From: Malania oleifera
Lineage: Eukaryota; Streptophyta; Magnoliopsida; Santalales; Ximeniaceae
DNA: 64,000 bases
Assembly (NCBI RefSeq): GCF_029873635.1
Contig: NC_080421.1
Location: 3,410,001-3,474,000, forward strand
Reading direction: 5' to 3'
Shown here piece after piece: positions 25,609-38,171 of this stretch; positions within the stretch are counted from its first letter, which is position 1; each line of letters begins with the position of its first letter. The notes under the pieces are model-generated. The model saw only the letters and a program-made list of their open reading frames with translations, had not been told where the DNA came from and searched no databases. A program made the position numbers and the translations under genes.

Positions 25609-28027
25609 TTGGATGCTTTAACTCTATGCATTACATCATTTTCAATTTCTCCTTCAGCTTGCATAATAGATCCAACGTATCAAAATCTACAAGTGCTATT
25701 TATTTCTTCATCATCAAGTTTAACTTTATCTCCAATATTCCTCCTATCATTACTACAATTACATTTCATATATTCTGTTTTATTTCTACTTATCCTAAAG
25801 CCTCTAGATTCCAAAGTTTCTCTCCATAATTCTAACTCAGCCTCTATTTTGTCCCTAGTTTCATCAATTAATACAATATCATCTGCAAACAACATGCACC
25901 ATGAAACCTCCTTTTGAATACTCTTAGTCAATTGGTCCATCACTAAAGCAAAATGATAAGGACTCAAAGCAAATCCTTAATGTACACGAATGTTGATTTG
26001 AAATTCTCTAATTTTTTCATCTATAGTCTCTACACTAGTCATTATTTCATCGTGCATATCTTTAATGATATCTATATACCTACTACATACACCCTTTTTT
26101 TTTCTAAAATCTACCATAGAACTTCCCTATGTATCATATCATATGTTTTCTCAAGGTCAATAAATATCATATGCAAGTCCCTCTTCTTTTTCCTAAACTT
26201 TTCCATTAATCTTCTTAAAAGATAAATAGCTTCTGTGGTAGATCTCCCAGGCATAAAACCAAATTGATTTTCTGAGACCTTCGTTTCTAACCTTAATTTT
26301 TGTTCAACTACCTTTTCCCATAGTTTCATCGGATGACTCATAAGTTTAATTCCACGATAGTTATTACAATTTTGAATATCTCCTTTATTTTTGTATATAG
26401 GTATTAAAGTGTTTTTCCTTCATTCGTCTGACATTTTTTTAGTTTTTATAATTGTACTAAATAAATTAGTTAACCATATAATTTTGTTCTCACCTAAGCA
26501 TTTCCAAACTTCAATTGGGATGTTATCTAGGCCCACATCTTTCCCATTTTTCATCTTTTTTTAGTGCAAACTTAACTTCGTTAACTCTAATTTTGTGAAT
26601 AAATCTCATATGTTTAATATTTTCCTCATTTTACATTTCTAAGTTTAAGCCTTCTATTTGGTTTTCATTAAACAACCTACTAAAGTAACTTCGCCATCTT
26701 TTTTTAATGACTTCGTCCTCAACCAAGACAATATCATCCTCACTTTTTATACATTTTACATTTCCTAAGTCTTTACTCTTTCTTTCTCTAACTTTAGCAA
26801 GTTTAAATATATCTTTTTCCCCTTCTTTTGTACCTATTTTATCATACAAATTATTAAATGATCTATATTTAACTTCATTAACGGCCGTTTTTGCATATTT
26901 TCTTGTCTTCGTATAGTTTTCAAAGTTATCTCTGTTTCTACATTTTTGTCACGTTTTATACCAAATTCTTTTTGTCTTTATGATTTTTTATACATCTTTA
27001 TCCCACCACCAGCTCTCTTTGCTATTCGAGAATCTTCTCATTGATTCACCTAAAATCTCTTTTGCTATCTTTTTAATAGAGCTAGGTAATCTATTCCAAA
27101 GAGTATTTGTATCTATCCCATCATCTATGTTCCAATCCCCATCTTTGATCATTTTATCTTTAAATTTTATTATATTTTCTTCTTTTAAGTTCCACCATCT
27201 AATTCTCTTATACCGGTTTATTTTATCATTTTTCTTCCATTTTTTAATACATATATTTAACACTAAGACTCTATGTTGTGTTGTTAGACTTTCATCTCGA
27301 ATAACTTTACAATCCTTATATGATAAACGATCTACCGTCCTTGTCAAAAAAAAAAAAAACCTATTTGACTTTTATTTTGTCAACTTTTAAAGCTTATTAA
27401 GTGTTCTTCTCTCTTCTTAAAACAAGTATTCATTATACTAAAAGCATATGACATAGCGAAATCTAAGATCATCTCTCCAGACTTATTTTTATCTCCATAT
27501 TCATATCCTCTACGTATCATCTCATAATTTTTATTATCTCTTCCAACGTGTCTCATATCTCCTCCTATAAATATTTTTTCAGTCCCTGGTATGCCTTGTA
27601 TAATACTATCCATATTTTACCAAAATTGTCTCTTAAGATTTTCTGTTAAGCTGACTTGAGGAACATAAGCACTAATGATATTTATTATCTATTGTCCTAA
27701 TACTATCTTGATTTTTATAATTCTATCCCATACTTTAGTTACATTCACAACGCTATCTTTTAAGATTTTGTCTATAATAATGCCTACTCCATTTTTATGT
27801 TTTTCTTTTTCAATGTACCAAAGTTTAAATCCTAATTTATCAATTTTTTCTAGCTTTCTCCCCACCCACTTAGTTTCTTGAAGGCAAATTATATTAATTC
27901 TTCTTCTGATCATTGTATCCACAATTTCCATGTTTTTACTTGTAAGTGTTCCTATATTCCAAGTTGTTAATCTATTCCTAGTTTGCAAGAATGCTTGAAA
28001 TAAAATCCAATGGTGAATACTGCCCAA
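25609..28027 (-). mobile_element. RTE-type LINE remnant (endonuclease and RT), 3' end missing
   Basis: Minus-strand frames give an endonuclease start (27689-28027: TWNIGTLTSKNMEIVDTMIRR and CLQETKWVG wording), a middle segment (26988-27613), an RT front part (26631-26849), an RT segment with QFGFMPGRSTTEAI (26111-26341) and the RT active-site block CMLFADDIVLIDETR (25680-25967). This wording is that of the RTE clade widespread in plants. Homology stops near 25609 inside the C-terminal part, so the 3' end is missing, whereas ordinary LINE copies lose the 5' end. Stops and frame changes separate the segments, so it is inactive. Confidence 0.85.
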
Positions 28028-30087
28028 TCATTTCCTATCACATTGTTTGACAAAATTCCTCCAATTAATTTGTACCTCCAAACAGTAAAATAGAGTTTAA
28101 AAACTCCATGATCAAGCCCTACTTGTAATTCAACAACATATACCTTATATTGGAGAGAAACTTTAGATTTGGATTAGGGTTAATTTCAACAAAATGTAAT
28201 ATAAAATTATATTTAATTTTGTCCAAATTTGTCCAAAACTCCTTAAATGCATGCCACCAAATGCAACATTAATATAATTTTAATTACATTATATTCATAT
28301 CCATATAATTTCTAATCCCAAAGATTAAATTCTATGATTTCAATGCTTTCCTATCACATTGTCTGTTCTTACTTTGTAATTATAATGATTCTCACACAAT
28401 TAAATTCTTTCAGATAATGTTTGAGAGCATAAAAGTTTTTCGTTTAAATTTATAAGGGTTTTAAAAAGAACACAACGTAAGTACTTGTACACTAACTCCA
28501 CCAAGCATGACATAAAGGTCTATTATTGATATTGTTGCACAATATAATTTTATGTTATATTTTATCTAAATCTATAAAATTTAAAATCTGAGGTCCAAAT
28601 CATTGCCAACCATTGAGAGAGATTACTTCGAATGAGAAATGGTCATATCTCATAGTCATTGCTAACCATTGAGAGATATTTGAGTCATGACTCTAATTGG
28701 TTGTGTGTTTGCTTTTTGTTTTTCGGTAACAATTAGTATCTCAAAAGTATGGCTTATTAAAAGGGTTTAAGTAATACTCTCTGTGCAAAATAAATTTAAT
28801 TAGACCTTGATAAGCTAGCTTTGTGACATAATGTTGACAAGTCAATATGAGATTGAGCAGTCCCAGATCACAGTGAAGGAACCGCGCCTTACAAGTAATT
28901 GTTAATAAAATTCGTACTTACGGAAAACACCAAATGGTGAAAATTTTTGAAAAAAAATTGCATAGTCCCAGCAATGTCAAGCGATGCAGAAGAAAACACC
29001 AAATGGTGAAGAATGAACATTTCCTTTTGTTGGCTGTGGGTGAAGAATGAATACTCACAAAAACAAACATAGAAACAGCCAGTGATTTAGATCTAATAAC
29101 TTGGGAAGATGAGAAAGCATCGAATACCTGCTTTGGAAGCATTGATTTCAGGCATTAGATTAGAAATTGTGTGAATTTAGATAGAATGCAATGCAACAAT
29201 TACATTGAATTTCAACGAATTATTTTTCTACACAAATTCAAATTCAAATTCAAAAACGCTCCTAAACATTGGGTTAATGGAAAGCAAAAGTTTTAACGAT
29301 TACAAAGGTAAGGAGTCTCCAAGATTCAAGTTCATTCATAAAAACAACATGTTCATCTTATTTATTTATTTTGAATGGTGAGAGCATGTTTATTCCAAGA
29401 GTTTCAAGATGGGATCGGGCTTTTAGCTCTGAGAAGATATGCACATTCAACCTTACCACAAAAGTACACCACCAACAAATATCAGGTCCACAAGCAAAAT
29501 TCACAGTAACCAGAAGGTGTGCATTTCTCACAAGAAACATTTTCTGAAATTTTCCAAAATGATTTAAACCAAAAATAGTGCAATTTCAGAATATATAATA
29601 AAAACTAGTATCTACCAACACAGGGATGGTACTAGGATCTGCCAAGGATAATCTAATTCTGTTCTCTTTTAGATGTTAAGCTTGGTAAATATGCGACTAT
29701 TTAGTATCAATTGAGGCTCTGGATATTCTATAAATGCATTGCGATTAATGCATTTCTTCAGTGACCTGCCACATTATTCCACAAACTACAAACAGAAGAG
29801 TTCATGAAGTTTTAGAAGTTGTGTATAGCCTCAGCCCTCAGATCACTCCTGTATGATATTTTAGGGACACAGCCTTGGGATTTATTCATCCATGCAATTG
29901 CCAGATCCTCGCAGCTTTATACCTTTTGTTCTTATAATGTGATCACAATGAGCTTTTGGAACCAATTGCTTTGATAAATGTACCAACAAAAAGTATAAAG
30001 CAACCGTTAATTCACCCTTAGGCTTAGGCAAGGAGTTCTTGGTCCTACAGCTATCAAAGATTTATGATATTACTAACTTGTTTTCCT
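28028..30087. other. Low-copy intergenic DNA, no gene seen
   Basis: AT-rich sequence with only short frames. Two small direct repeats stand out: CCATTGAGAGA at about 28610 and 28670, and ACACCAAATGGTGAA at about 28927 and 28996. No exon structure, RNA gene or known transposon domain was recognised. Confidence 0.6.
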
Positions 30088-30510
30088 GCAGTGGCGAGGA
30101 TTGGGTGGCTCCGAAGAGTACTTATGGTTTTATACTGGTACAGTTTTGGGGCTTCGGTAGGAAGAGAAAAAAGAAAAGGTTTTCGTTTTGTGTAGTTTTT
30201 GCAATATTGTAGACTCTTTGGCTTGAAAGGAAAGGAAAGGATATTCAAAGATCAGAAGACACCAGCGCATTTGATTTGGGAGAAAGCTTCATTTTGGGCT
30301 GCATTTTGGGCTTATTCTCTTGGGGTTTTTAAGGATATTTCGCTGACCAATATCCAAAGGGATTGGAAGGCAGCATTGATGTAAATACTCTGTTTTTGTT
30401 TTCCTTTTTGTTTTTGCAGCGAAGGAGGATGGCTTGTCCTCTTTTTCCTGTAATTTTTCTTTTCTTTTCTTGCATTAATGAAGCTTTTGTTATCTGAAAA
30501 AGAGATTTAT
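30088..30510 (+). mobile_element. L1-type LINE 3' fragment
   Basis: The frame ending at 30384 reads LWLERKGRIFKDQKTPAHLIW...WAYSLGVF...IQRDWKAA, the standard C-terminal end of plant L1 ORF2. A T-rich 3' tail follows (30385-30505). Only the last hundred or so codons remain, a 5'-truncated dead copy. I could not fix the target repeats. Confidence 0.75.
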
Positions 30511-31557
30511 GCTATGAAAGCTGGTAATCACAGGATAATCATTGTATAATGTGAGATTCACTGCAATGAATGTAACTTTATGAAAGGCAACATTACATAA
30601 TATCCCATTCACAATTACTTCATCAACATGTAATTTGTTCCATGATTCCAGCTCCTCAGCTCCTCACACATCTAATCTTTTTATTAAAGCATAAGATAAA
30701 ATGATGAAACTGCTCAAAAGATCTAATCTGCATTTTAATCCATTCTAGCATCACTAAGTTTTTTGAAAGAATTTCTATGTGGGATCAATTATAGCCTCAC
30801 TTTTTACGAACTTTCAGCTATCTAAAATTTTCTAATTTCCAATTCAAACGAATTTAAGCATCAGATTCAACTCTAGGTACAGAAAGAGAAGAGCATCATT
30901 ACATCATGAATGCTTTACTTCAACCACAAATATCATCTCAAAAAAATTGGAATTACAAGCAATTCCAACCAACCAGAACTTTACTGAACATAATAAGCTT
31001 TACTTCTTCAATCTTCTAGGATAAACTCATCTCCATATGAGAGATTTCAAAATTAAGCGAAAACAATTGTGCTGCATTTAGGATTTGGAAACATGGATTT
31101 AAACCTTGGATTTGAATTTGGAATTTTGTAAGTTTGAATGAAACTCAATACAGGTTGTAATTTGTCAAACACTTGAACTCCGTGCTCCCAAAGGCAGCAT
31201 AAGAGATATTTATCAGCTAATAAAATTCCCAATTCAAATCTCTAACTGTGAACAATATTTAAGTATTTCCACAGTAACTAATCACTTATTTACATCTCAC
31301 AGGCATAATCAAATCCTTCTCAGACAACCAAAAAACAATTCATTAATGTTTCCATGAATTCGATTCCACATACAATTGAAGCATGAAATCTTAAATCAAA
31401 CATGCACCAAAATCAAAATCAAATGAACTCCTTTCATTTCAAAACATCCCCTAGCTCACAAAATCACACTTTCTCTACTCTCTCCGTCTCCCAAATCAAC
31501 ATAACAGAAAACCACAAGTCAATTCATGAGAGAGAGAGAGAGAGAGAACGTACATGA
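30511..31557. other. Intergenic DNA downstream of the DUF1279 gene
   Basis: AT-rich, with no frame resembling a protein. It should hold the 3' UTR and polyadenylation site of the minus-strand gene ending at 31558. A GA microsatellite lies at about 31529-31547, directly after that gene's stop. Confidence 0.55.
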
Positions 31558-32007
31558 TCATACACTATTTTTGATAAATTTCCTTCTCGCCAAGAACCTC
31601 GCCACCGGCGGCGTGAGGGCGATGGTGATCGGAACCCTTATCGGGAACAGAGCTTTGTTGCACAGTACAGCCAAGGCAAGAGCACCACCACTGGTGGTGG
31701 CCAATTCAGCCGTCCGATTTCTCTTCTTCGCCGCCGTCTGATCACCGAGTCCTTCTTCTATAATGAACTCATCGGAAGAAGTTTCGGGCAGCGACGGCGG
31801 GGAAGGGATTTTCTCCGACGTGTCATCTTTGCCGGAGATGCCGCCGATGCCGACCTTCTCAAACATGGCCTCAACGTCGACGTTGTTCTTGATGGCTATG
31901 TAGAGACCGGTGATCGAAGCTGCCGAGACCGAGAAATGGACCCCCAACGCTACCTTCCCGTACTTCTTCAGGAGCTCTTTGAATCGGCCTCCGGTGGATG
32001 ACGCCAT
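31558..32007 (-). CDS. DUF1279 / FAM210-like small membrane protein, intronless
   Basis: A 149-residue protein (ATG at 32005-32007, stop at 31558-31560). Residues 11-40 (LLKKYGKVALGVHFSVSAAS, then a hydrophobic stretch) match the start of the DUF1279 domain of the FAM210 family, which often has mitochondrial or plastid members. A first membrane-like segment spans about residues 18-39. An acidic, Pro/Ser-rich linker follows (55-90). A second hydrophobic block lies at about 105-140 and ends in a basic tail (RRKFIKN). The gene is intronless and uses GC-richer codons than the flanking DNA. The biochemical role is unknown. There is no obvious long transit peptide, but residues 1-16 are basic and could target an organelle. 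The upstream region has housekeeping-type boxes (32123-32163). The identification rests on family wording, not on a search. Confidence 0.82.
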   Translation of the reverse strand: MASSTGGRFKELLKKYGKVALGVHFSVSAASITGLYIAIKNNVDVEAMFEKVGIGGISGKDDTSEKIPSPPSLPETSSDEFIIEEGLGDQTAAKKRNRTAELATTSGGALALAVLCNKALFPIRVPITIALTPPVARFLARRKFIKNSV

Positions 32008-32122
32008 TTGATTTGTGATCGAGCGTTTGGAGTGAATGGTGTTGGATTGAGTTCACGGTTATGGAGACACAGGGTGATGAGGTGAGGAGATGTCTGAGAG
32101 TGGCGTTCTGTTCAGGGTTTTG

Positions 32123-32163
32123 TTAGGGTTTTGGGCCCTTGGAGTCTTGGACTAGGCTGGGCC
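32123..32163 (-). promoter_or_regulatory. Telo-box and site II elements upstream of the DUF1279 gene
   Basis: On the minus strand AAACCCTAA lies at 32123-32131 (telo-box). TGGGCC-type site II elements lie at 32132-32138 and 32158-32163, about 120-155 bases before the start codon. This pair is known from plant promoters of ribosomal-protein and mitochondrial genes expressed in dividing cells. Function here is inferred. Confidence 0.6.
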
Positions 32164-32169
32164 GCCCTG

Positions 32170-33724
32170 GTTTGGGACTTGGGAGTGGGAAGGAATTCGA
32201 AGGACGTCAACATTTTGAGGATGGTGCCAGTTAAACGACGTTGTTTTGAGGCTGACATTAAAATGTCATTAAAATTTACTTGTATGTTTAACGGTTGAAA
32301 ATAAATTTTAATTCTTATCTTAAAATTTTTTAGGACAGAAGACACTCATCTCTCATGTCACATACATTTCCTAAGATTTTAAGAATATCATAAACTTTTT
32401 CTTAAATTTACCAAAAGCATAGAAAATTTCGGCACCAAGCTAACATTTTTTACAAAAGATGGTTGGTGCGGGCCGGCTTCATTGCCCCTTGGGATCATCG
32501 GGTTCACCGACCCTCAAAAAATTTATCTTTTTACAAAATATAAGGAGAAATTTATGTCTTTTTGACAAATCTCAGGAAATGTGTTTGTAATTCTTAAAAT
32601 CTCAGGAGAGATCTCTGAAAATTTTGAAGTTTCAAGAGATGTCATTGTCTTTTTGTCAAATTCAAGGGAGGTCAATCTATTTTATCCAATTTTTTAATAT
32701 TTATATATGAAATTTGAAGTCACTATGACCATTGGAAAATTAAAAAATGAGACATTTTCATAATTCTTTGAGCACTTAAAAGCAAAAAATAAAACCATAT
32801 TTCACAATAAAAAAGCCCTAACTCCTTACTGATGATAGTCCTGATGAACCCAATAATATTAGCGTGTCTTGAATCAACTGTTTATACCATTTGAAAGTTC
32901 ATTATGATCATCTTAGGCACAGTAATAGCTATGCCCAGTGGCTTCCAAGGTGAGAAAATTTTGTCAAAAAGCTTGTGGTTTATGCTACAACAAAATACGT
33001 ATCTTCTGTTTCAGGGTTCTTTCATACCTTCTCCATCAATTGCTTAAAACCCTTTTCAATATTTCAAAATGCCCCTTGGCCCACAGGGCATTCATAACAT
33101 GACCCAATCTCCATCTTGAGTTTGTTTGAGTTACCTTTGAGAACACCAATCAACTTTGATAAGGTCTCCACATCCTAATGTAAGTAGGTGTGCCCAAGGC
33201 TCAGTCAAAAGAGCCCAACTGGGAATGAAGAATGATTGCAAGACCTAAGCTTGTTTAAGGATTTAACAGTGTGTGTGGAGGACTAGGTTTTAGGAAATGT
33301 CCCATCTGCATCTTCATCTTCACTCATCAATCAACTTACATCATATATAAACAAATCCGATACCAAAATCATGTTCTGTTCCCATTAATTCAGTGTTGAT
33401 GCCTCAAATGATCCTTGTCTTAGTGATCAAGTTGATTTTTAATTCGGGGCCAAGTTAGATCATCCACAAGATGGACCATGATCATATCACATGGGCCAAA
33501 TTGCCAGTTAGGACCACAACCACCATGATTATGCACACCTTAGCTGTTCTCTAATGGATATTTTAAGCGAGCATGCCAACTACACATAATGATACTAAAA
33601 AAAAAAAAGAAGGGTTCAGTACTCCACAAGCAAGGCCATAGATCATAAACATCATAAAATTTAGACTATCATCCATTAATTCTTCCAGGTTCTTGTTAAG
33701 TGGTTTCCATATATCCTCAAAGCC
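32170..33724. other. Intergenic DNA, no gene seen
   Basis: Lies between the divergent DUF1279 and phytocyanin genes and should hold the phytocyanin promoter. There is an A run at 33597-33608. No conserved protein, RNA gene or terminal-repeat element was recognised. Confidence 0.55.
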
Positions 33725-34566
33725 ATGGAAGAAGAAATTGAGTTATGTTTCAGATATTTTAAGTTCTTGAACATCCTCATATTGATCAGTTTCTTGTGTT
33801 TAGACACAGCCAGTTCTGAAGTTTATACAGTAGGAGATGAGGATGGGTGGGACACAGGGTCCAACTTTCTTACCTGGTCACAGAGATACAATTTTAGCGC
33901 TGGCGATGATCTGGGTAGGAATTCTTTCTTGTATATCTTATGTGTCCTTCAAGCCCCATGATCTGATCTGATCTCAAAATGAATCAATCTATTGTAAATG
34001 AAGAAATAAGTGTTAATCCAATGTTTCAAATGGGTTGGTATTAGTACGAGTACTCATCTCAAAAACTATTTGAAACTAACATTTATTTTAGAATATGGTC
34101 AAGAAGTTTGGCAACCGCTGAGTTCAAATGATTTATCCAGATTCTGGATGTCATAGCATGCTTTTAAATTTTTTACTTTGGATTCTGTGGTGCAGTGTTT
34201 CAATATGTGAAGGGGCAACACAATGCTTATGACGTAACAGAGGCCACATATCAATCCTGCAATGCAAGCTCTGGGGTTTTAGCGAAGTATGAGAGCGGGA
34301 ACGATCAAGTCAAACTCACCAAAGCGAAGAAATACTGGTTTATTTGCAACATAGGAGGCCACTGCCTGGGAGGAATGAGGTTCGCTATCGATGTAAAAGC
34401 AGCCAGTACCATCTCCAATAGCACTAATACCACCAATGATGCATCAACTCCTGGAATTGGAACAACCCCACCACCCAACCTTGAAAAAAGTTATGCTTCT
34501 AGGAGAAATAGCATTGTGATATGCCTCATTGGTTTAGTGAGAGAAATACTACCCAAAATGTACTAA
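33725..34566 (+). CDS. Phytocyanin (uclacyanin/stellacyanin-type blue copper protein), two exons
   Basis: Exon 1 is 33725-33914, the GT-AG intron is 33915-34195, and exon 2 is 34196-34566, giving 186 residues. Residues 1-31 form a signal peptide with a hydrophobic core (FLNILILISFLCL), so the protein enters the secretory path. The plastocyanin-like domain (about 32-130) opens with EVYTVGDEDGW. The copper ligands appear complete: His72 (GQHNAYDV), Cys114 (WFIC), His119 and Met124 (GGHCLGGM). Cys85 and Cys120 should form the family disulfide. Met as the axial ligand fits uclacyanins rather than stellacyanins (Gln) or early-nodulin-like proteins, which lack ligands. The intron after GDDL is at the usual family position. 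A Thr/Ser/Pro spacer (133-158) follows, but the C-terminal hydrophobic stretch is short and interrupted by charged residues, so a GPI anchor is doubtful. These proteins carry electrons at the cell surface. The substrate is unknown. Confidence 0.9.
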
Positions 34567-35765
34567 ACAGCTGCGAAATTTGGAGTTAATTTGGTCAGTG
34601 CATCTCCTTTTATTTTATTTTTTCTTCTGCCTTTTCTCTATGAATAGAATACAGCTGTTGGGTGAGAGGGGAAGAAAAAGTATATAATTTACATGAATTT
34701 TCAAGATGTGATAGGCCAGGATCAACTTCGATCTGCAGCTTTGGTGTGGTTGCTCATATATTCATTTCTGTTCTCATTTGGAAATGACATAGTGATGAAT
34801 TTTGATGAAGAGGTCATGGGATTTAATTTTCCACTAGTTTTGTGAACATTACTTTGCAATAAGAGAAGATGTATACGTATTATGCTACTATGCTGGGTTT
34901 CTAATGGCTTGCTTTGAGAGGGGGAAACCTCAATGGGGCAAAACTATAGACATAAATAGATTTATACATATATAGGATCTTCTCGCATGTTTTAATTTTG
35001 AAAGAGTAGAAAAATGATAATAACCTTCATAGTACAGATTTCCACAGCATGAGTAATAGTATAACTGGTTAAAAACTGGACTCTTGTTCTCCACATAGAT
35101 CAAGCAGATAATATGTTGATGAGGGAATTGTATCCCAGGGTTCTGTCGGTGGACTATACCAGTACTAACAAGTTGAATCCAATGGTGATGTAAAATTTAG
35201 ATGCCAATCTCAGGTAGCCAAGAGTGGCTTTGAGGAAAATTTTCATTTGACTGTGCTTTTTAAGATTAATAAAAGAAAGTGATTGCCTTCAATCGATTAC
35301 CCCAAAAAATGAAGTGACTACCACTTCTTTAAAAAATAGATGCTGAAAATGCAGATGAGGCGTCTTCAGTGGAGTTATATGACCAGAGAGAGAGAGAGAG
35401 AGACCATTCTCATCTATTTTTCCTACTATGAACTTTGCCAAATAAGTAAACTAAGTCGCGAAAAACTTCTTTGAAACTTTTAAGGTTGAGAGAGTCAATG
35501 GTTGATTAGTTTAGCAGTATGCCTCTCATTTAGGATTTATAATTTAAGGCTTCACTATCTTGACATTGATCCTATATTCCAATTCAAAAGTTCTGAGCAC
35601 AACTTTTAATCACTTCCAAACAAATTCATTGAAAAACAGTCCTGATTAAAAAAAAAATCATCTGAAACTAGCAGATAGACTGGCAGCACCCTTGTTGATC
35701 TAGACGATATCCTTGATGATCATATAATTTCTATCTTAGAAAATATAAATATGTATTATATGCGC
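34567..35765. other. Convergent intergenic region between phytocyanin and AMS
   Basis: About 1.2 kb into which both genes would terminate. It has a short GA run (35386-35402) and no recognisable gene. Polyadenylation sites could not be fixed. Confidence 0.55.
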
Positions 35766-38140
35766 TTAGTTATGCAGGTGGTGGAGGTGATGATGGGAAC
35801 TGATGTGGTGGTTGTGGAGGTGGTGATGGTGGTGGTGGGGGTGGTGGTGGTGATGATAATCTGTGCTACTGCCGTTATCTTGCACTTTAGCTGTCTCAGG
35901 CAAATTTCTGGATGGATTCCTTGTTAGCTCAAGCAAAGAGTCTCTAACATGATCTGCTTGAACCATTTCACTGTCCCTCTTCTGCAACCATTAATCAGCA
36001 AAGAAAACCCAAAAAAAAAAAAAAAGCATTCATAGCCCTCTTTGAATTAAAAAAACTAATCTGTCTGAAACAAAAAAAACTTACTGATCAACTCAATAAG
36101 TCAGTATATGTCCTACATTATATACACTGATAAGTGAAAAGCAATGGTGATGCTGCTAAAAATTATTACCTCTACTTTGAAAACATTTGAGACCAGGCCC
36201 CTGAAGCTCGTAACATTTGCATTTGTTACTTCTAGGCCCAGGGAGTTCAAAGCCTCCATCAGTCTCACAAACCCACCAGGCTTGTGCTCATAGAATACCT
36301 TAACAAAGAACTCATTTCCATCGATTTGAGCCACTTCTACTTGCACCTGCAATTTTTTTCCCATTTTTTTTCTTGTTAAAACTTGAGAGATAGCAGAATT
36401 GAAGCTCAAAGAACTGATTTAGAATGCTATTTAAGAAAACAATGAGGCACCTCCATCTGTTGTGTCTTCTCGTTTGCAGTTTCTGGGTCATGCTGATTTT
36501 GCTTTGAAGGGTTGGTATTGCCATTGCTGGATGAACCCAAATGAAATCCACTGGGCGCTTTTTCATGTTCAAACTTGGACCCAACATTATTTCCACTTTG
36601 GTTTGGAGTAGTATCTGGTTGGACATTGCTGGTGCTGTTAATGTTCTTAGCACCTTCAACGTCCGAATGCTCTTCAAGCTCATCATGGAGATTTTTCACT
36701 TGCTTCTGCAACTCCTTTACAAATTCAATTGCATCCCCAAGGATGGAAGCTCTATCCAACTAAAATCAAAATGAGAGAGTACATATTGGAAAGACCCATC
36801 GCTGTAATAGCCCACCCAACTTTTAAGCAATAACTTGAAGTTAATCAAGTAGCATCTGTTTGTTCTAAAACCATCTACCATGTCGTAGATGTTTTAAAAC
36901 TGCAAGCAAATATGGTCTAAAAACTATTGTAGGAATATTTACAATTCATTATGCATTGAATTTTTATTCAGTGTTATCATAGGCTGTGAGAGCTATTGAA
37001 AACCCATCATTGACGGATATACCTTCGAGATTTTGGGAACCAGAGCGCGAAGAGCGTAGAGCCTATCATTAAGCTTCTTCCTCCTCCTCCTCTCTGCAAG
37101 AAGGTTTTTTGATTGAGGCCCCTCCCCTGTCCTCTGACGGCACTTGAGATCATCCTCATCTTCAATCTGATCACTGCAATCTGAAATTGAATCTGATCGA
37201 CCTGTCTCTGGTTTGATAGAATCCTTATCATTACCTGACTGCTCTTTGTTTACCAAAGGCTCCATAGTTTGCATATTTATGCTTTCTGTGCTTGTCATCA
37301 TATTGGACTTCTGCAATGCATCCATATCTTGGAACATCCCATTATCTGCTGAGGAATTGAACGGGTTCATCCCCTGATGGGAGAGAAACGAGTCATCTGT
37401 TCCCTCTAAGAAGATATCACCTTTTGCTCTATTTTCAGGTGTGTAGTTAACTTGCTGCATAAAATTCATCTGGGAACTGTCTAGGCGGATTCGATCCACA
37501 GAAATGATGTAAGGGAGGCTGAAGTTCTCCAACCCAGTTCCAGGGGAAATGGGTGGCTGGAAATGATTGTTGGAGTCCCTTTGATCATTTCCATCAGGTA
37601 AAAATGGCTTTCGTTGAAGTTCATTAATCGAATTAACATTAGCAGAGGAGCAGCTTGTGTCCATATTGCTTGTATTGGTGTTGGCTTCTTGCTCTAGTGA
37701 GATGGTGTACTGAGCCATGATAAAATCAATGACTTGTTGATCTTCAGAAATCTGCATGGAAATAAACACAACACTACCATTGGTCTCATGCCATTTTAAG
37801 TAATAATGTGTAAAATAATGAATTTCCCTTGGCTCAACAAAGAAAATGAAGCATTATCCTGATCAAGCCGTGTGTGAATTGGACTAACAAAGAAAGAAAA
37901 GAAGTAAGAGGGGAAAACATGATATACTTGTTTGGCAACAAAGAGCTCAATTAGTCCTCCTGGAATGGGAATCAGAATCCTTGTACCCACTGTTTCCTGC
38001 AAAATAAAATTACTTACCAGATTAACTATTTCTAAAGGAGATTGTGATTATGCCCAAGATTTCATTTTTCTTTTGTTTCTTTAAATGTTTCTGTTTAAGG
38101 AGAATAATTATTGACAGGTGAAAAACACTTGAAGTCTGTC

Positions 38141-38171
<31 letters not shown>

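Noticed and set aside
28918-29142. Minus-strand frame of 74 residues
   Set aside because: No recognisable domain; partly built from two short direct repeats.
30054-30248. Minus-strand frame of 64 residues
   Set aside because: Antisense to the L1 3' fragment.
36541-36774. Plus-strand frames over AMS exon 6
   Set aside because: Antisense shadows of a well-supported coding exon.
36793-36822. TGTAATAGCCC-like text in AMS intron 5 that recalls an LTR start
   Set aside because: No partner end, no target repeat and no element sequence follows within the 263-base intron.
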